DNA from: Nepenthes gracilis | Taxonomy: Eukaryota > Streptophyta > Magnoliopsida > Caryophyllales > Nepenthaceae | Assembly: GCA_033239525.1 (NCBI GenBank) | Contig: BSYO01000033.1 | Location: 1,479,501 to 1,543,500 of the forward strand | Reading direction: 5' to 3' | DNA: 64,000 nucleotides | In this document: positions 33,304 to 45,539 of the stretch, in pieces | Layout of the letters: each line of letters begins with the position of its first letter | How positions within the stretch are numbered: position 1 is the first letter of the stretch | Program-made: the position numbers and the translations under genes | Notes under the pieces: generated by a model | Databases searched by the model: none | What the model was told of the DNA's origin: nothing | The model's input: only the letters and a program-made list of their open reading frames with translations

Positions 33304-35276
33304 ATGATGCTTCGTGTGAAAGATATTCAATCCACCCTCTCCCCTGTGGAAGTCGAAATCATTCGCGCTAGATATAAGATTCCAAGCACGATTGTGTATT
33401 TACTACCTAGTGCAGATGATAAGGCTTGCACTCCTTCAGAAGGGTTTGTTACTGTATACAAAGTCTATCCAAAAGGAGGTATAGATGGACTTTGTTATCT
33501 CATGGCTCTGAAACTTTATCAAATTATAAAAGCTTTAAAAATTCCACTGGCTAGGCTGCAACCTAACGTTATAAGGTATCTGATTTCTCTATGTGTTTTT
33601 GCACATTGTTACGGCCTAATTTTGGGCATTATAGTCGTAAATGTTATTTTGAGACTTTTCCATGGGTAGGATTGGATTGTAATTTCTCATCGTCTAGAAT
33701 TCAATATAAGCAAGGGAACCCGGATTCAACCAAGAGGTGAAAAAATAGATATTTTTTCCTTATGGTTTCCCCTGAATGGGCTTATCGAATGAATGGGGTT
33801 GTGTAGAATCGAGTTTCTATGCTGAAGTTTCTAAGTAGGAAAAGAAAGTGGTGAAGGGACTCATGACTTAATTTAGGCTAACCTCAATTCCTTTAATGAT
33901 AATAAGAAGAATCAATGGTTGAAACTTGAGGCCCTTGAGAAGGTAAAGTGGGAGCCTCAACTTGAAAGTTTAGGAGCTCTTGATACTTCCCTGAATTTGA
34001 AAAGAAAACAAAAGCCATTGAAAATTAGTGAATCGTCCGACAAGGTAAGAAAGAGTTGTCAGACAGAAACTTTTAAGCGTTCGAAAGTCACAACTGATAC
34101 CAACTCCTCTGATGACGATGAAGCCATCATCGGTCAACTAGTGAGGAGGAAAGGATTATCAGCAATGGTATCTGTTCAACATGCTATCGTCGTCAGACTT
34201 TCAGAGGGTAGTGAGTCTATTACTGATCCTCGTACGACTGAGGGCATAGGTGCGGTTTCATTCACTACTCCTTCATCTTATGAGAAGCCCATACCTAACT
34301 TCCCAACCAGCTTTTTCAGTGAAGTTTCTGATTGGATTGTTAAGAATTCGACTTGTGATATAATAAAAATTCCGGTTGAGGAGGCAATCAAAGCTCCAAC
34401 TGAAGTGGTTGAGGCCGAGAATACAATGAGGGCCATTGAAGTGCCTAATTCCGAGCTCCCTTCATCCGATGTCCAAATCTTCAAAGAAAACATTAGTTTG
34501 TTTGAGGCCTTTCAGGATACCGCAGCCATTGGTGATATGAAAAAATCCAAGGGGTCCTCTGATGTTCAAATTGAGACTGAGGTTGGGGAACACTTAGAAA
34601 TGGTTGAGCCCCCAATCTCTGACATTCAAGAGATGGCTCCTAATACTGAGGCAATTATTGGAGTATCCGAGGCCGGGGAGGTGGCCTTTAGGGTGGATGC
34701 AGTGCAGCCGATGGAGCATTTGGAATCTGAAGCTCAAAGAAGGGAAAGCACATCATCAGGAAGTTCTCCTCTATCCAAGATATTTTATCCAGAGTATTCT
34801 TGGTTTTATCATTTTTCTCTTTTGACCAATGTTCTGATGATATATTCTTTTTTTTCTTTTTCGACACTACGGGATTTGATTGTTTAATTTTCTCCAATAA
34901 TCGATCAAATTACCGAATTTCACTTGGACTTGGAAATTTTTTGGGCTTCAGAAGAACGCGCCAACTATCTCTAACATGAACTTGTTGAGTCTAAGTATAA
35001 AGTCTCCTCTATTTACTAGGATCAGACCAATACTCCTTAGAGACAGACCTCCAACTCGGAACCAATTAAGGCTGAGGACAAAAATTAGCATTGGAACGAA
35101 AATGTTGGTATAGTATCAAACTTTATAAGAGCATATTAAGGCCACTGATTCTAAAGTTTCCTTTTTCTTTATTTCATCTAAGGAATGCCAGTGCCCAATG
35201 CCAAGCTGATCTGATTGGCCGTCCTAAAGATGATAAAGTTTTTTATTCTTCTTTGCCAGGATCCTCTAGGCCTTAA
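33304..35276 (+). pseudogene. Antisense ORF (aORF) of the minus-strand Tat element
   Basis: The first frame (33304-33669, 121 codons) contains VEIIRARYKIP, LLPSADDKACTPSEGF and PNVIRYLISLCVFAHCYG. This is the order found in the plant 'putative gypsy type transposon' (Transposase_28-like) family: E-IRARYKIP, then P--D----P--GF--VY, then PN-WR-I--F--LC. Stops follow at 33667 and in 33670-33900. A second long frame (33919-34887) is acidic and Ser/Thr/Pro-rich with VSDWIVKNSTCDIIKIP, like the variable middle of these proteins. Diverged remains run to about 35276. The role of the protein is unknown, and its strand is opposite to gag-pol. Confidence 0.65.
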
Positions 35277-36199
35277 AGTTTGTTTTTATTTGTAATTATT
35301 TTTTAGTATAAATGAAGACTCTTTTTTCAGATGATGTATTCTCTCTCTTTTTATCTTGGTTTATATAAGTGTGTATTGGTTAGCCTGACACTGTAGATAT
35401 CGGATCATAAATATTACTTAAGTTATTATTAACTCACGGCTTCTACTCTTTGGATTAACCGAAGGGTATTAAAGCATTTGTGCATTTAACTTAAATTTTT
35501 TAATGACCATGTTCAGTTGACGATATTACTTTAAAGGTCTTTACATACGTGCTTCTAAGGAAGCCCCCTAAGTTTTTTAATTTTTGGCCTCATTTGAGCT
35601 GCTCGGTATTATGACCAATTTTTAATTATGACCTTGTGTGAGTTGTTCAATTACATAACTGAATTTTATTGACAACTAAGTGTTGTTCATGAGATAGGTG
35701 AACAAAATTTGCCTGACTTAAGGGCAGCCTAGATCATGTAATTTTGTGAAATGACATACATGCATTCAAATGAATGTATAACAAAGAATAAACAAATAAA
35801 CAAAAGTTATTTTATTAATTAAATATGATACAATCACTTTGATTGATGTAACTAACCTTTCCTGTCTACATGCATAATTACTGATAGTATTTGTTAAGTT
35901 GAGAGGTATTCCAAATTCGAGAAACTAGTTTGTCTTCCTGGGTATGCAGTTTGTATATCCCATTTTGAAGAATGGTCAAGACCAGGAATGAACCCTCCCA
36001 ATTAGGGGAAGCTTGTTCCAGTCGGTATTTTTGCCAGTTGTCTTAATTCTTCGTAGTACTAGATCCCCTACTTCGAATCGATGTGCTCTCACATTTTTCT
36101 TGTAATATTTGGTAACCCTCTCGTTGATAAGTTATTGTCTGTAATCATGCTTTGTCTCGATTTTCTTCAAGTAGATCAAGATTTTTTCAAAATCTTTGT

Positions 36200-39100
36200 A
36201 AATTATTATTTGAATTAAAAGATTCGATTTGGATACTAGGCTGTCCAACCTTTATAGGAATTACAGTATCGGCCCCATAGTATAAATTAAAGGGCGTCTT
36301 ATGGGTTGGCTATCTAAATGTCATCCTATATGACCATAAGACAAATGGGTGCTTGTCTACACAAAAGCCTCCAGCGTTGTCAAATTTCTTCATTAAGCCA
36401 TATAGTATTGTGTGATTGATAACATCTACTTGTTCATTACATTGTAGATAAGCGGCCAAAGTATGAACCAATTTTATTTTCAAACTAGCACAATATTTCG
36501 TAAAGCTCTTGCTAGTAAATTAGGTTCCGTTATCAGTTACAATGACTTCGAGGATACCAAATCTACATACGATATTTTTTTGGACAAACTTTGTTGTGTT
36601 TTGTTCAGTGATCCGAGCTAATGATACAGCCTCAACCCATTTTGTGAAATAATTAATTTCAATAATCACGAACTTTCTTTGTCCTGAAACAATAGGGAGA
36701 GGTCCGAGGATATCAAGCCCTCATTGTACAAATGACCATGGCGATTGTAAAGTTCAAAGCTTTGCATGCGGTTGATGGGTTGACTCCCATACACCTGACA
36801 ATTCTCGCATTTTTGAACGAAGTCTATAGCATCATACTTCATGGTGGGTTAGTAATACCCTTACCTCATCAGTTTAAAAATAAGGTTCTTACCTCCAATG
36901 TAAGATCTGCAAATACCGAGGTATATCTCTCCGATAATATAGTCAGTCTCTTCTAGCGTGAGACACCGTAAATATGGGACAAAGTACACATGTTGGTACG
37001 GTTGACCATCCATAGCAACATACCAGTTTGCTGTCTTTTTCACTCACTTGATTTCATCTGAATTTTTAGGTAATGTACTATCGGACAAGTGCCTCGGATA
37101 AGGGTCATCCAATTGTCAGTGTTGGTTATCTGCATTAGTTCTGACTTCAGATCATTTATATTGAAAATTTTGAGAACTTCACACATTCCTCAAGTGTACT
37201 GCTCTAGGTCCCCGACCGTTGTGCCCTTACTAATAAATCTGCTTTCTCATTCTCTTGGAATATGGATGAACTCCACATTTTTAAATGTAAAAATCAAAAA
37301 TTTGACCTTTGAGGCATATTTAAAAAGCTGTGAGTTGCAAGCCTCAAAATTTTCTTTGACTTGGTTGATAATTAACTTTGAATCACTGTGGACAACTAGG
37401 TTCTTAGCTGAACATTCTTTGACTAGCCTAAGTCCCACAAGTAGTGTTTCGTATTCTATAATGTTATTGATCACTGGAAACCCGAATATCATTGAATATT
37501 TTATTTCTAAACCCTCGGGTTTTTTCAACATAATGCCGGCACTGCAGCCTACTTGCATTGAAGATCTGTTAACGTGTAAAGTCCATACTTGAATGCTTTG
37601 CAAATCATCAACTTGAATGAGGTCAGGGGTATTCAAAGCTAAAATTGTTATTTCGACAATAAAATCTACCACGGCCTAGCCTTCAAGGCTGGCCTTTATC
37701 GAAATTCTATGTCAAATTTACCTAACTTAATAGCCCATTTTATAATATTTTGACTTCTATAATATTTCTCTTAATAGCTGGTCAGTCATGACAATAATTT
37801 TGTACACTTAAAAATATGGTATGAATTTTCGAGCAAAATATATAAGTGTCAAAGCCATCTTTTTTACATGAGAATACCTAGTTTTTGTTTCAGCCAAGAT
37901 GTTGTTGACATAGTATACAAACCGTTGTCTGTCAAACTGTTGTCAAATCAAAATCAAGTTTAAGACTGTGTCTGACATGACCATGTACAAATATAGTTAT
38001 TTGCCTTCCTGAGGAGAAGTTAAAAGTGGTGGGTTTGATAGACATTCCTGGAGATCTTAGAATAGGCCTCACAATCGATCGTCCATTGAAAACCATTTGC
38101 CTTCATTCTCCTTAAGTCTTTAAAGAAAGATAAGTACTTCTCGGCCGACTTAGACAAGAATCGGGATAGTGCTGCTAACCTTTCGGTTAACTTTTGGACT
38201 TTTTTCACAACCTGGGGTGAATTCATATCAATGATAGTTTTAATTTTTTCAGGATTTGATTTAATTCCTTGGTGTGAAACGATAAAACCCAAGAATTTTC
38301 TTGAAGTTATTCCAAACATATACTTTGTGGGATTGAGGTTCATATGATGCTTCCAGAGGGCATTAAACGTCTTGTGCATATTACGAATATGATCATCGGA
38401 TATTTTGCTTTTGACGAGCATGTTGTCCATGTATACCTTCATATTTCGTCCAATTTGAGCTTCAAACATCTTGTTGACAAATCGTTGATAAGTGTCACAT
38501 GTATTCTTTAATTCGAAGGGTATGATTTTATAATAATATGTCCCTTAATTGGTCATGAACGACATGTACTCTTCATCCTCTGGATTCATCCGAATCTGAT
38601 TGTAGCCTAAACATGCATCCATGAAACTTAAAAGCTTGTGCCGAATATTGAGTCTACAAGTAGATCAATCCTTGGCAGCGAAAAACTATCCTTTGACATG
38701 CCTTGTTGATATCAATGAAATCAACACAAATCCTCCATTTTTTGCTACTTTTCTTAACTATGATCACGTTTGACAATCAATTTGAATACCGAACTTCCCT
38801 GATGAATCCAATATTGAGAAATTTCTTTACCTTCTCGCAAATGGCTATCAATTTTTCAATCGAATAATTTCTTCATTTTTGCAGGATGAATTTGTGATCG
38901 AGATCTAGGCTCAACTTATGGACCATTACTTCAATCTGTATCCCTAACATGTTGTTAGATGTCTAGGCAAAGATATTAGAATTCTCTCAAAGAAAATTGA
39001 TAAGTTGGTCTCAGAGAGTTTTTGACAGTGAACTTCCTATTTGAACATATTTTTCTAGATCACTTGGGTCCAAAGGAATCCAATTCGTTGATTCTCCGGA

Positions 39101-41720
39101 TTAAGCTTGCATCAAAGTGGTCTCATCATAGAAGTCAAGGCATTCTATTGGTTGACCAGGGAGAGCCTGTGTGATCTGGGATAAGTAACATGTCCGATTG
39201 ATCATTTGGTCTCCAAGAACCCCTTCCACACCGAACGAAGTCGGGAATTTTATCTTTGAATGTGAGATTGAAGTTACCACCTTGAAAGTTGTCAAATAGG
39301 GTCGTTCGATAATGGCGTTGTAGACCGAGGAGAGATCTACTACCAAGAAGAAGAGTATCTTAGAAATAATCCTCGAATAAGTTTTTAATATTACTTCAAT
39401 TTGGATGACCCCTTGTACTAGTACTGACTTATTATCTAGTCCATAGAGGTGTTCTTCAGTAGCCTTCATCTGACTTCTTTTTAAACCTAATTTAAAGTAT
39501 ACATCAAGATAAAGTAAATTTCTTAAACTTTCATTATCACTAAAAAGTCGTTTCATCTGGTAGTCCATATTCCCATAAAAAATGAGTATATTTACAACTA
39601 AGGGATCAAAATGAGAGGAAATTATATGAGTCATATCTTCATTACTAAAGTTAATGACATCCTCCCTAACTTTACCCTTGGCTTCTTGTGCCTAGCAACC
39701 ATTATTGAGCTCTCCGGCATATCATCTCCCACTGATCTTGTCGTAATCATATTCACAACCCCAACTGGTACTCAATTTCTCGGCTGTTGGACCCCATCTT
39801 CATCTGTTCCTCTGGAAGTCTGTCTCAGTCCCTACAGGAAACGGGTGAGGTGACCTTTTCGGACCAGTTCTTTAATTTTCTTTTGTAGCGTCCGATAATC
39901 TTCAGTATTGTGACCTTCGCACCGCTGGTACTGACAGTATTTTGACTGATCTCCTCCAACATAATTCTTTAACACTTTTGGCAATTTAAAAAATTTTTCA
40001 TCCTGAATTTATATCAAGATATTGGTGCAAGAGTTGTTCAAGGGAGTCAAGTTTAAAGGCCCGAACTTCCTTTTGAGCTATCTGCTTTCGATTTTTATTG
40101 CTTCCTCTGTCCCCGAGAACCCAGATGGTTCTTGGTCTTCATCTTTTCTTCCGTCATCCTCTGGTGGAAACACTCTTCTCGGTCAAGCTTCTTTACTTCA
40201 TTGGCCTCTTTGGCCGTTATATAGACTCAAGCTATCTCCTCGGCTTCTTTGAAAGTTTGTGTGCTCTTATGAGTCAAATGTTTAAAAAAGTCTCCATGCT
40301 CTAAATTCGATATAAAAGCACTTAATTTTACCTCTTCGGTGAGCGTAGATATCTTCCTACCCTCGATTGTAAACTGACTCAGGAATTTCTTCAAGCTTTC
40401 ATTTAGCCCTTACTTAATCCTAGCAAGGTGCCATGGCTGCTTTTCCTCTTTATGACTAAAGAGAAATTGAAATAAAAAACTATCGTCCAGATCCTGAAAA
40501 GTTCGAATAAAATTTGCTCGGGCATCCCCTTTGAGTGTTAAGGGAAAGTGCAGACATATTACCGTCTCGTCCAAATCTTAAAATCTTAGAAGAGTATAAA
40601 AGTGGTCTATATGGTCCATCGGGTGCACCTCCATCATACAAGTCTACAGCTGGCATCTTAAACTTATATAGGAGTATATGCGTTCAGATCTCTATTGTAA
40701 ATGAAGATCTCCGCAAATCCATAGATCTTCCTCCAGCATCTTCTCCAAAGACGCACTGCCAAATTCTTTTAACTTTCTCATTTATTTGGGGAGGAGTCGC
40801 CATCTTCTTTTCATTAAGAAAATTCCTCAATTCAGAGGGGTTCTGTGTAGCTTGTAAAATCAGGCGGCTTACAACTCTTTGATGACATTCACTTCAAGAG
40901 GGTTCTACTTGATAAGTAGGCTCTCTGCCATCATGAGAGTATCAAGGGTTTCACCACTCAAGGCTGTCCTCTCGAACTCTAAAACTTAGGCGACCTTCAA
41001 ATCATGATGGGACTTTATTACTTGAAGTTGGTTGAGTCCCATGGTCATCCTGTTGGCAAATCTTCTTAGAGGGGCATTTCTTTCCCTTATTCCTTCTTTT
41101 GGATGTTGCAGTTTGGAAGGCCGAGGATGGAACCCCCTTCGATGACTCATCTAATTGCGTGCAAATGGTTTGGACAGCCTTAGAGATGTCATCCATCTTC
41201 ATTCCAAGCGCATGCACACAAGAGCTAAGGTGATCATCCATTCAACTGTCCATAGGAGGGCAATCACCACATGAAATAACGTCTCTGACTGGTACACTTG
41301 TAACGTCCCCGGCGCATCCGCATGTAGATATTGTCCGCTTTAGTTAGGGCGACCTTCAAATCATGATGGGACTTTATTATAAAAGTGTTGAGTATGGTCA
41401 TCGCTGGCAAATCTTCTTAGGGGCATTATTCCTCCATTTCTTTTGGATGTTGGTTTGGAAGGCCGAGGATGGAACCCCCTCGACTCATCTAATTGCGTGC
41501 AAATGGTTTGGACAGCCTTAGAGATATCATCCATCTTCATTCCAAGCGCATGCACACAAGAGCTAGGGTGATCATCCATTCGACTGTCCATAGGAAGGCA
41601 ATCACCACATGAAATAACGTCTCTGACTGGTACACTTGTAACGTCCCCGGCGCATCCGCATGTAGATATTGTCCGCTTTAGTTCAGGAGAATTTTGCGGC
41701 GTCTCAGCCCCGAGCCGCAA
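36200..41720 (-). pseudogene. Gypsy gag-pol remnants
   Basis: Minus-strand pieces in changing frames. The gag C-terminus contains KYCQYQRCEGHNTEDYRTLQ near 39950-39890, the Y-C-x-H-x--GH-TEDC region with lost residues. Protease is at 39634-39101 (YNAIIERPYLTTFKVVTS, a degenerate form of YNAIIGRPxLNxxxAVxS). RT is at 38469-38020 and above it, with VYMDNMLVKSK where active copies have VYVDDMLVKSK, so one catalytic Asp is Asn. RNase H is at 37672-37247 (NNIIEYETLLVGLRLVKE, VVHSDSKLIINQVK). The integrase zinc-binding CENCQ is near 36815, then a core with NYFTKWVEAVSLARITEQN and VTDNG near 36535. Numerous stops mean no product is expected. Confidence 0.8.
40989..41685 (-). repeat. Tandem duplication within gag/leader of the Tat element
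   Basis: Unit 1 (40989-41347) and unit 2 (41348-41685) share GGCGACCTTCAAATCATGAT at one end and CATGTAGATATTGTCCGCTT at the other. The middle is nearly identical. Unit 2 is about 20 bp shorter through several small deletions. Both encode, on the minus strand, MDDHxSSCVHALGMKMDD. Confidence 0.9.
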
Positions 41721-41879
41721 TCGGGAGAGTTACTAAAATCAAAATCATTCGGTTTTTTCCCGGCGGAAAGGCCCCCAAAAAAAGAGGAGGTCTTATAAGG
41801 AATTTGAATGGGACCTTACAAGAAACTTGTGCTTAGTGTTTTTGTTTTATAAAAGTGTGGTAATCAATTTTTAATTATT

Positions 41880-42391
41880 TTTCACATATGGCGTTTTAGT
41901 AAGAGAGACAATGAGAGAAATACTTTCTTAAGAATGTATCATTCAATGAGTTTGGTTCTTTCTCTTAGAAAAATGTCCATCTCTTCGATATATGTAGGAA
42001 TACTCAAATCATTTTCATAAAAAAAAAGAGGATCTAAATTTGAATGTAAGAAAAGTTATTTGTCTTTGTTTGGAAGTTATACTTTTTGGAAAGCGTTTTA
42101 GTAAGAGAGACAATGAGAGAAAATCTTTCTTATGAATGTATTATTATTTTGTTCTTCCTCTTAGAAAAATGTCCATCTCTTCTCCTTGTAGGGAAGAGGA
42201 TGCTTTTATAAAAATTAGGGGACAGTTGACTTTTTCTGTCAATTGCCCAAAAAATTAATATGTTGAGATTTTTCTCAGGTAGTTGTTTCAACTAGTACCC
42301 AAGGTCGTTCAGATAAGAGTAAAAAACCATCTCGACAACCGGCACCAATTGAGATGGGTTTTTTATACTGGACTAATGATGATACCCATCA
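41880..42391 (-). repeat. 5' LTR of the minus-strand Tat element, with internal duplication
   Basis: It aligns with the LTR at 29507-30062 from about 41980 to 42391 and ends GATACCCATCA on the + strand. A segment of about 100 bp, GCGTTTTAGTAAGAGAGACA to ATGTCCATCTCTTC, is present twice (about 41890-41988 and 42090-42188). The left edge is therefore uncertain. Confidence 0.6.
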
Positions 42392-44308
42392 TCACTAAAA
42401 ACTCCATACCTATATGAATGTAGGATATTTTTATTAATTTTTTTAAAAAAAATGATAGAAATACCCCTTTATATTCTTTATTATATTTTTTATAAAGTCC
42501 AAGAATTTTATAATGCTGCTTAATAATTTTTTTTTACTAAGACATTTTATATAAATGATATTTGAAATCTGACCAACATCATTTTCAATATAAACCTACC
42601 AAAATTCCTCCAAAAATATTGACGTGACATAAATTTTGATTCTTTATATAAAATTTAAATAAATAGTTATAATTTAATAATTAATTTTTTAATTTTTTTA
42701 AAAAATAATTAAATTATAATTATTTATTTAAAAATAAATAATTTAAATATTATGACTAATTTTTTTATACATTCAAAATATGACACCCTTTCATCCCCTG
42801 CTGCCCCTAAACTATCTTTCAAATCCAAGTCATTTAATTGAGTAAAGGAAGATCAATGCTGCTCCATGAAGGGCAAAATAGGAAAAAAAAATCAAGTATT
42901 TTAATATGAGATAATTTATTTTTATATTTAATTTCATGTTGTTGTTTATTTGTAAAATGATGCAATTTCATTAATCACGGTTATCTCTTGTGCTATTTCA
43001 AATTAATAAGATGCAATAAAATCAAATAAATCAAAAAAATAAAATTATCTTTAATAAATACTAATAGTATTTTTGTATTGTTTTGCCCATTAAAAATAAC
43101 TAATTATGACCCTTTTTTTTTTTTTTAATTTTGATGGGTATAGTTGTCAATAAGCTATGAGAAAAGCCTCTTAAAAATTCAACTCTTAAAAATAAAGACA
43201 CAATTGACTCATATAGTCTAAAATTGGTAGACGAGTCTGTCAGTATTATCTAAGTCGTTATTTTTTCAAGGAAAACGGAACCAATTTTAACCGATCAAAG
43301 TAATTTTTTTCTCTTATTTGACCCAACGGACTCAATTGCCAATTAAAAACCACTAATTAAATAACGTCTACTCATTTATCAATGCAGTTTCTTAAGCGGT
43401 TGATAGAAAAAATCAACCGTCCATTGTTTTTATATAAACCCTTCCTTTTAATAGGAAAATGGGACGACACTCAACCAAATAAAAGTTAAGAAAAGATAAT
43501 TTTAAGACATTTCAAGTGCACACATATTCTTTCTCTCATTAAGATACTTTATACAAAGCACATATCACAAACAAAAATCATTTTTACAAGCATTTATAAT
43601 TACATCCTTCTTTTTTTTTTTCCAAAAAAAGATAATTAATTCGAGTGTCGAATGATATATTGAAAAGTGAATCTCGCCAATCATTTGATCGTATATTTGT
43701 TGTGCTACATATGATCTAAATTAGGAACGTACGGAAACGAGATTTGCATTAGATATATTTTTTAATTTTCTAATCTGTATAACAATTTAGATTCAATGAT
43801 GTATTAAATTTAAAAATTCTAAACATTTATTTAGATTTTTAAAAAAATTAAAAATAACTAAAATTATTTTTTATATTTAAATTATGTGAAAATTATAAAA
43901 AATATTATAATGAAAAATATATATAATATAATATTTATATTTAAATAAAGTAATTATTTTTAATTATATATATATATTTTTAGATTCAAATAAATCCTAA
44001 ATAAAATTTATAATAATAGTTTTTTTTAAAAAAGTTCCAACCTACAAAATGAAAAGTGTGACATAATAAATCTTTAAAAAATGCCATATTTTTGTGGGCT
44101 TCCATATTTTTAACGGTAAATGAAATTTTGGTTCCCCGATTTTATTTTTTTATTAGAAAAAAACCAATTTCTTTTTGTAATAAAATGATAAATGTGGAAC
44201 TTTCGGATTTATTGAAGAAGGTTGGTTGACCAGACTCAGTCACAACCTCCAGCCGCTAAATTCGGGAGTTGCTGTAATGTAGGGGCGGGCGAAGATCATT
44301 AGATACGC
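42392..44308. other. AT-rich spacer before the KAS I pseudogene
   Basis: AT-rich throughout, with several long A or T runs and no supported gene. The last 100 bp become GC-richer as the first recognisable pseudogene exon approaches. No transit peptide or start codon for it can be identified here. Confidence 0.4.
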
Positions 44309-44731
44309 TACTACGAGAAGCTTCTTGCCGGCGAGAGCGGCATCGGACCCGTCGACCGTTTCGATGGCTCCAAGTTCCCAATGCGTTTCGCGGGGCAGAT
44401 CCGCAATTTAACGTCGAAGGGTTACATCGACGGGAAGAATGACCGCCGCCTCGATGATTGTTTTCGGTACTGTCTCGTCGCCGCTGAGAAGGCCCTCGAA
44501 CACGCGGACCTTGATGGCTATAGATTTTCCAAGATTGAGGTCTGATTGATTCTATCCGTGGAATTTATGGTTTACACTTATTTGTGCTTCATGGAAATTC
44601 TTTTTTTATGTAAGATAGTTGGGATTCGACTGTTTTCTTGGGAAATTGTCCTGGATTTGTGATTTGTATTTGGAAACACAATGTGGTATCTTGTGCTGAC
44701 AGGCTAGTATAAATATAAACAAATAGGTGTT

Positions 44732-44736
44732 GTGGC
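44732..44736. other. Target-site duplication of the first Copia element (left)
   Basis: GTGGC here matches GTGGC at 50079-50083 exactly, flanking the two LTRs. Confidence 0.8.
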
Positions 44737-45369
44737 CGTTGGGATATACAATCACCAGCGTAGACGAATGGAGAGGGAATGATAAAACGACGACGACAAT
44801 AATACACTGCAAACAAACGATAATCATAAAATAAAGAGATAAGATACAAGTAATTTTACTTAAAAAATACTCTTCTGAATAAGAAAAAAAAACCCACGGG
44901 ACTATACGTCAACAAATCTTCACTATGAAAAATCGGTTACATAAACTCCAAATACAAGAATTTAGCTCATTATATCAAATGGAATCGAGTAGCAGTGAGT
45001 GCAAAAGAAATTTTCAGAGCAAGAAAACTCTCATTTTCTCTTTTATCTATTTTCTTTACTTTCTCTCATTAGCGGTGTTCATCGGTTTCTCCCTTTCACA
45101 AGTGATATATCTCTCTCAATCGTTCTCCATTTTATAAACCCTAAAGGGAGTTTTGCGCCTTTTTTATTGTGGGTCATTGGGACTAATAGCTGGTCATCTT
45201 TCAACATAACCAGTCCAGTTGGATGCCCTTCAACCTCGGCATCTAGTTGACCTCGCAAACAAAACAGTATTGCGCCTTTGTATTGTATTGCATGTGAATG
45301 TTCGACCGAACCTTCAATCGGCAATCAATCCGGATATGAGTCCACATAGGAGTGACCTGTATCCCAATA
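44737..45369 (-). repeat. 3' LTR of the first Copia element
   Basis: 633 bp, aligned end to end with 49428-50078. Shared sequences include AAAATAAAGAGATAAGATAC-like text, TATATCAAATGGA and CCTAAAGGGAGTTT. Its outer end has decayed (CGTTGGG for TGCTGGG; on the inner side ATCCCAATA for ATCCCAACA). The two LTRs differ at many positions, so the insertion is old. Confidence 0.85.
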
Positions 45370-45539
45370 AATTTTTCCTCATGATCGTGTGGGGACAGTC
45401 ATTGACATCCCGACAATATTGTGACAGACTTCGAGTTTCTCCCTTAACAGTACCTTGGTTATTATATCCGATCAATTCTTCTCAGTTCTGACCTTGTCAA
45501 TTACCAACTACTCTGAGTCAATGATATCTCACACCCAGT

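Larger units (their letters stand above)
29507..42391 (-). mobile_element. Ty3/Gypsy (Tat-lineage) LTR retrotransposon, decayed, nearly complete
   Basis: Read on the minus strand from right to left: 5' LTR (about 41880-42391), gag (41720-39880), protease (39634-39101), RT (38980-38020), RNase H (37672-37247), integrase (36960-36200), an antisense ORF on the + strand (33304-35276), an inserted repeat, a 40-bp minisatellite, a PPT and the 3' LTR (29507-30062). The order is that of Gypsy elements, and the antisense ORF marks the Tat lineage, as in the element at 1-3856. Many stops and frameshifts mean it is inactive. Both LTRs begin TGATGGGTATC on the minus strand. Confidence 0.8.
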
